NCBI RefSeq assembly: GCF_042683685.1
Contig: NZ_JBHUOP010000007.1
Coordinates: 45,297-109,296 of the forward strand
Reading direction: 5' to 3'
DNA from: Timonella corticicola
GTDB lineage: Bacteria; Actinomycetota; Actinomycetes; Actinomycetales; Cellulomonadaceae
DNA: 64,000 bases
The notes under the pieces were generated by a model. It saw nothing but the letters and a program-made list of their open reading frames with translations, did no database searches and was not told the DNA's origin. Positions 61,213-64,000 of the stretch are shown here, in pieces. Position numbers and translations under genes: made by a program. Each line of letters begins with the position of its first letter. Within the stretch, counting starts at the first letter, position 1.

Positions 61213-61989
61213 TCACCAGGTGGAATCCCCGCGAATCACCGCATCGGAACCACCGTCAACGAAGATGACCTGACCACACAGATGAGTGTTCTTCCGCGAG
61301 ATCAGGAAATCCAGAACATCCGCGACAACCTGGGCTTCCATAAAGCCATTGAGCGGCATCGGAACCATCTCAAGTAGACCCTCGCGCGCCTCCTGCGTCG
61401 CAGTGAGGTCAGCGGTCATCGGCGTGAACACCACACCCGGCCCGACACCGTTCAGCGGAATGTTCCCGCCAGCCCACTCCGCCGTGGGTGCCACCCGGCG
61501 TATCCACCGAGCGATCGCAGCCTTCGACGAGCCATAGATCAGACCACCCGTCTGTGGATCGGCTGCCAGTTCCTCGGCGCGAGCCAGCGCACCCTCCTCA
61601 TCGCCCGCAAGGCACAGGTCAACGAGTTTCTCATCGTTCGGGTGCAGCGACGCCATCGACGTGGTGAGTGCCGCACGCGGTGCATCCGAGTCAGCGAGCA
61701 GGGGCCGCAACCCCTCAAGCGTCGCAATAGCACCGAAATAGTTCACACCAATCGTCGCGGCGACAGGCGCCGCCAAACCAGCGTTCGCTACGATTCCATC
61801 AATCTTTCCACCAGACAGTTCCCGCACCTGCTCCACGAGTGCTTCGCGTCCCTCAGCCGTGGTGAGGTCAACGTTCACGTCAGCGTCCTTGAGGTCAACG
61901 GTGATGACCTTATCGCCAGCCACGCGGATCGTATCCGCCAGAGCCTTACCGATACCGGAGATTCCACCGGTAATCACGATAGTACGCAT
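61213..61989 (-). CDS. Short-chain dehydrogenase/reductase
   Basis: 258 residues. Cofactor motif TGGISGIGKA at the N-terminus and Asp in VITVDLKDADV, which favours NAD. IVANAGL, then TSMASLH (catalytic Ser) and YGSSKAAIARW (Tyr-x3-Lys). Ends with the usual CGQVIFVDGGSDA. Resembles 3-alpha-hydroxysteroid/carveol-type SDRs; substrate unknown. GGAGG lies seven bases before the chosen ATG. Confidence 0.88.
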   Translation of the reverse strand: MRTIVITGGISGIGKALADTIRVAGDKVITVDLKDADVNVDLTTAEGREALVEQVRELSGGKIDGIVANAGLAAPVAATIGVNYFGAIATLEGLRPLLADSDAPRAALTTSMASLHPNDEKLVDLCLAGDEEGALARAEELAADPQTGGLIYGSSKAAIARWIRRVAPTAEWAGGNIPLNGVGPGVVFTPMTADLTATQEAREGLLEMVPMPLNGFMEAQVVADVLDFLISRKNTHLCGQVIFVDGGSDAVIRGDSTW

Positions 61990-62305
61990 GGGGTCCTCCA
62001 ATCCCTGCGGACAGCGCCGTTGCTGCCCGTGGTCCCATGCTAGGTCTGAGAATCGGCTAGAAACTGGGACCTTGACTAGGACTCATGGCCTCTACCTGCT
62101 GATTTGGTGGAGCGTAATCCGCCTTGACCCGGTACGCGCGTGTGGCTGTGCCAACGCTGAGGTAGTCATAGACTGGACGAGACCAGGCTGGCGCTTTGGC
62201 AAAGAACTCATTCAGGCTGATCGGAACGGTACCTCGTGCACCAGAAGTGGCCGCATGACCTGCCCGCTCACGAGCGGGAACAAGAACAACACGACGAGGA
62301 CGGAC
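61990..62305 (+). other. Gene-free stretch
   Basis: Nothing recognised. An in-frame extension of the next gene crosses it but shows no family features. Confidence 0.5.
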
Positions 62306-62635
62306 ATGGCGGAAGAAAACACCGCGCTACGGCCCCTTGACGAGCTTATTGCGTTGGCGCGCTCCGGCGAGTTGGACGCATACTGCGTATACGGACCCGA
62401 CGGGGATATCGAGACCGACGGTAGATATCTAGTGGCTGCATATCCCGAAGTCCATGACGATCAAGAGGTCTATCCTCGCGAAGCGACAGAGCGGGGGTTC
62501 TGGCTGCTCTATGCCGGAGACCAATTCACCGATGTCGTGAACGTCGCCTACGATCAGGCTTCACGCCCGTCCCGAGAGCAGATCAGTGAGGCGCTCCGCT
62601 ACTACAGCGAGCACGATACGTTCCTCGAACTCTGA
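62306..62635 (+). CDS. Small hypothetical protein
   Basis: 109 acidic residues. RPLDELIALARSGELDAYCV, then WLLYAGDQFTDVVNVAYDQ and a C-terminal PSREQISEALRYYSEHDTFL. No signal or membrane segment. The layout recalls small immunity-type or DUF7716-like proteins, but I cannot assign it. ACGAGGACGGAC gives a moderate ribosome-binding site for the ATG. Confidence 0.65.
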   Translation: MAEENTALRPLDELIALARSGELDAYCVYGPDGDIETDGRYLVAAYPEVHDDQEVYPREATERGFWLLYAGDQFTDVVNVAYDQASRPSREQISEALRYYSEHDTFLEL

Positions 62636-62716
62636 TTTCCCCTAGGCGCGAGATTGGCGTCGTGGAACTGGTTCGAGAGTTAGGGTTAGGGCGCTAGACA
62701 GATGCTGGGTTTCGCG

Positions 62717-63163
62717 TCACGGGAGAGACTCACGGCCCATGCCGAGTGGGCGCGTGTCCAGCACGCCCTCAACGGATGACAGCTCCCAATTGTGCGTGTC
62801 GTTCGGAATGAGTGGGTCAAGCCACTCGTGCACAACATCAAAGACGGCTTCTTCAAGTTCGTCCCGCGTCCAACCATCAGGGCGAGCGGGCACCGGCGGT
62901 GTCCAGCCATTCTCGCCCCACACCACTCCGAAGAGTTGTCGCTCGTCATCGAAGTGCCTATCAAGGGTGAAGGCACCTGGACCGTCAAACCTGGCCCAGA
63001 TATTGAACGGACCGTCTCCGTCCTGATCGAGGAAAATATCAACGACTAGGCTGTTGGATACCGCAGTCGCTGCTTCGTGGAACCTGATAAATTTCGCTGT
63101 GACCTCGTCAGAGACAGTATCGAGGATTCTCCTCAACTGTGCCCTGTACTCCGCTTGGATCAT
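62717..63163 (-). CDS. Hypothetical protein, possibly DUF6389
   Basis: 148 residues, acidic and soluble: MIQAEYRAQLRRILDTVSDE, VVDIFLDQDGDGPFNIWARF, a Trp/Pro-rich WGENGWTPPVPARPDGW, then DELEEAVFDVVHEWLDPLIP. I associate the pattern with DUF6389, with low certainty. Proteins of this shape often are orphan immunity proteins, but no toxin is beside it. The AAA kinase-like gene ends 12 bp upstream on the same strand, so they may form an operon. Confidence 0.65.
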   Translation of the reverse strand: MIQAEYRAQLRRILDTVSDEVTAKFIRFHEAATAVSNSLVVDIFLDQDGDGPFNIWARFDGPGAFTLDRHFDDERQLFGVVWGENGWTPPVPARPDGWTRDELEEAVFDVVHEWLDPLIPNDTHNWELSSVEGVLDTRPLGMGRESLP

Positions 63164-63174
63164 GCTTACCCTTC

Positions 63175-63726
63175 CTATCCTCGAGTTCCGGCAACGCTGC
63201 TGTCGGTGTGTGAAGCAACCATACTCGAGAACCGCTCGTATACATCGTCCACATCACCAGCGGTATTGATCAGCGCTGCTTCACAGGACACGGTCTGCTT
63301 TATGGTCTTGGCCCAGTGACCCACTGTCGTGGACAGGTTGAGGTTTGGATCAACAAACTGGGTCGTATTTTCTCTTCCGGCGCACCTCTGCACGCAGACC
63401 TCGACTGGTGCAGTAAGTACAACATGTAGGAAAGAGGAACCCCGTGAACTCGCTATCTCAGCGAGCGAGTCGATGAATTCAGGGTTGGCAACCAACTGCG
63501 GAACGAGTACGTCGTGCCCCTCGCTGAGCGCAGTGCGAATCATGGAACGTGAAAGGTTGCGGGCCAGTTTCCCGGCGTTGGACTCATCGTCACGCCACCC
63601 ACCGACCATGCCGCGTATGGTGTCTATATCCAAGGCGACACTCAACGGGTGATCGGCTACCCACCTTTGGGCAAGAGTCGTCTTGCCCGTTCCAGGACTT
63701 CCGTTGAGGAGGACAAGTATGGGCAT
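63175..63726 (-). CDS. P-loop kinase-like AAA family protein
   Basis: 183 residues. Walker A LLNGSPGTGKTTLAQRW at the N-terminus, VALDIDTIRGMVGGWRDDE (Asp pair for substrate/metal), VLVPQLVANPEFIDSLAE, then a lid-like arginine region CVQRCAGRENTTQF. Size and layout fit small-molecule kinases of the shikimate/chloramphenicol-phosphotransferase type. Substrate unknown. Followed closely by the hypothetical gene on the same strand. Confidence 0.78.
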   Translation of the reverse strand: MPILVLLNGSPGTGKTTLAQRWVADHPLSVALDIDTIRGMVGGWRDDESNAGKLARNLSRSMIRTALSEGHDVLVPQLVANPEFIDSLAEIASSRGSSFLHVVLTAPVEVCVQRCAGRENTTQFVDPNLNLSTTVGHWAKTIKQTVSCEAALINTAGDVDDVYERFSSMVASHTDSSVAGTRG

Positions 63727-63867
63727 GCACTTAAGGCTAGTCGGTGTTGCGGTTGTGTCGCCGATGTTGCGGGATTTTTTGGTGACAGTGGCGATAGGAG
63801 GGAAACATCGGTTTCTGCGGGTACAGCCGGATGAACGGTAGTGAAGCTAGAGCGCCTTAAACGCGAC

Positions 63868-63913
63868 ATGGTGGCTTTCCGGAGTCACCAACCATAAGAA
63901 ATCGCACTCTGTG
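63868..63913. repeat. Long palindrome, group 2 copy 2 (partial)
   Basis: Starts ATGGTGGCTTTCCGGAGTCA and matches the complementary strand of 37885-37840 with about six mismatches in 46. The second arm is degenerate here. Nothing else is recognised between 63727 and 64000. Confidence 0.7.
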
Positions 63914-64000
63914 AGAGTTGTTCTTGGCTGATCTGGGATTGGCTGGCAGGGTTGGTATTGGCTGTTCCTTGATGATCGTGGCTCATTGCACTCTTGACCC

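Noticed and set aside
62675..62695. Telomere-like GTTAGGGTTAGGG
   Set aside because: Only two units in an intergenic spacer of a window with no sign of a chromosome end.
1..64000. tRNA, rRNA, CRISPR array, transposase or integrase
   Set aside because: None could be recognised in any intergenic region or frame I read.

Overview
The window is chromosomal DNA from a moderately high-GC actinobacterium. Evidence: a BldC-type regulator, a DUF3073 protein, an SCP_3 sterol-carrier-like protein, many GTG starts, tight ATGA/TGATG gene overlaps, and the dehydratase / large FabG / thiolase gene order known from mycobacteria (htdX-fabG4-fadA2). Genus cannot be fixed from the sequence. I see no transposase, prophage, CRISPR array, rRNA or tRNA.

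Layout. 0-7 kb: fatty-acyl-CoA metabolism genes facing a TetR gene and an acyl-CoA oxidase-like gene across a perfect inverted-repeat operator; the 3' tail of a second dehydratase survives at the left edge. 7-12 kb: two coupled CNNM/CBS membrane proteins, a NUDIX pseudogene, two TM2 proteins and a DUF2599 lipoprotein. 12-18.3 kb: a LacI-controlled alpha-glucoside system (alpha-glucosidase, binding protein, two permeases, no ATPase) with two identical operators around the promoter. 18.3-19.1 kb: small membrane genes and remnants of a two-component system. 19.4-21.8 kb: purL. 22-27.3 kb: nitrate assimilation (narK, molybdenum nitrate reductase, its reductase subunit). 27.3-29.3 kb: a sarcosine-oxidase-like enzyme and cutC. 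29.4-34.1 kb: a sulfonate-type ABC transporter with an FMN monooxygenase, preceded by a very short cysteine-rich leader ORF and an intrinsic terminator. 34.6-38.3 kb: gdhA, an RNB ribonuclease and an SCP_3 protein. 38.4-42.3 kb: sulfate transport (cysPTWA order). 42.4-46.7 kb: purF, purM, DUF3073, bldC. 46.9-52 kb: a phosphotransferase-like protein, a secreted Ser-Pro-Val/Lys repeat protein, a two-component system, and a holin-family/DUF3618 pair. 52.3-58.7 kb: ppc, a nucleosidase, a DUF5701 protein, and an ABC exporter with a TetR gene and a 26-bp perfect palindrome over its start codon. 59-64 kb: PlsC-like acyltransferase, patatin-like phospholipase, an SDR, and three small orphan genes.

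How it fits together. Sulfur supply (sulfate uptake, sulfonate-type uptake plus desulfonation-type enzyme, cysteine-rich leader) and nitrogen supply (nitrate uptake and reduction, GdhA, GlnR-like half sites) are prominent, next to purine synthesis and anaplerosis by PEP carboxylase.

The least explained structure is a set of long intergenic palindromes of 51-73 bp. Three sequence-related groups recur within the window and others are single. Together with the cysteine-rich leader they are the most promising material for follow-up.
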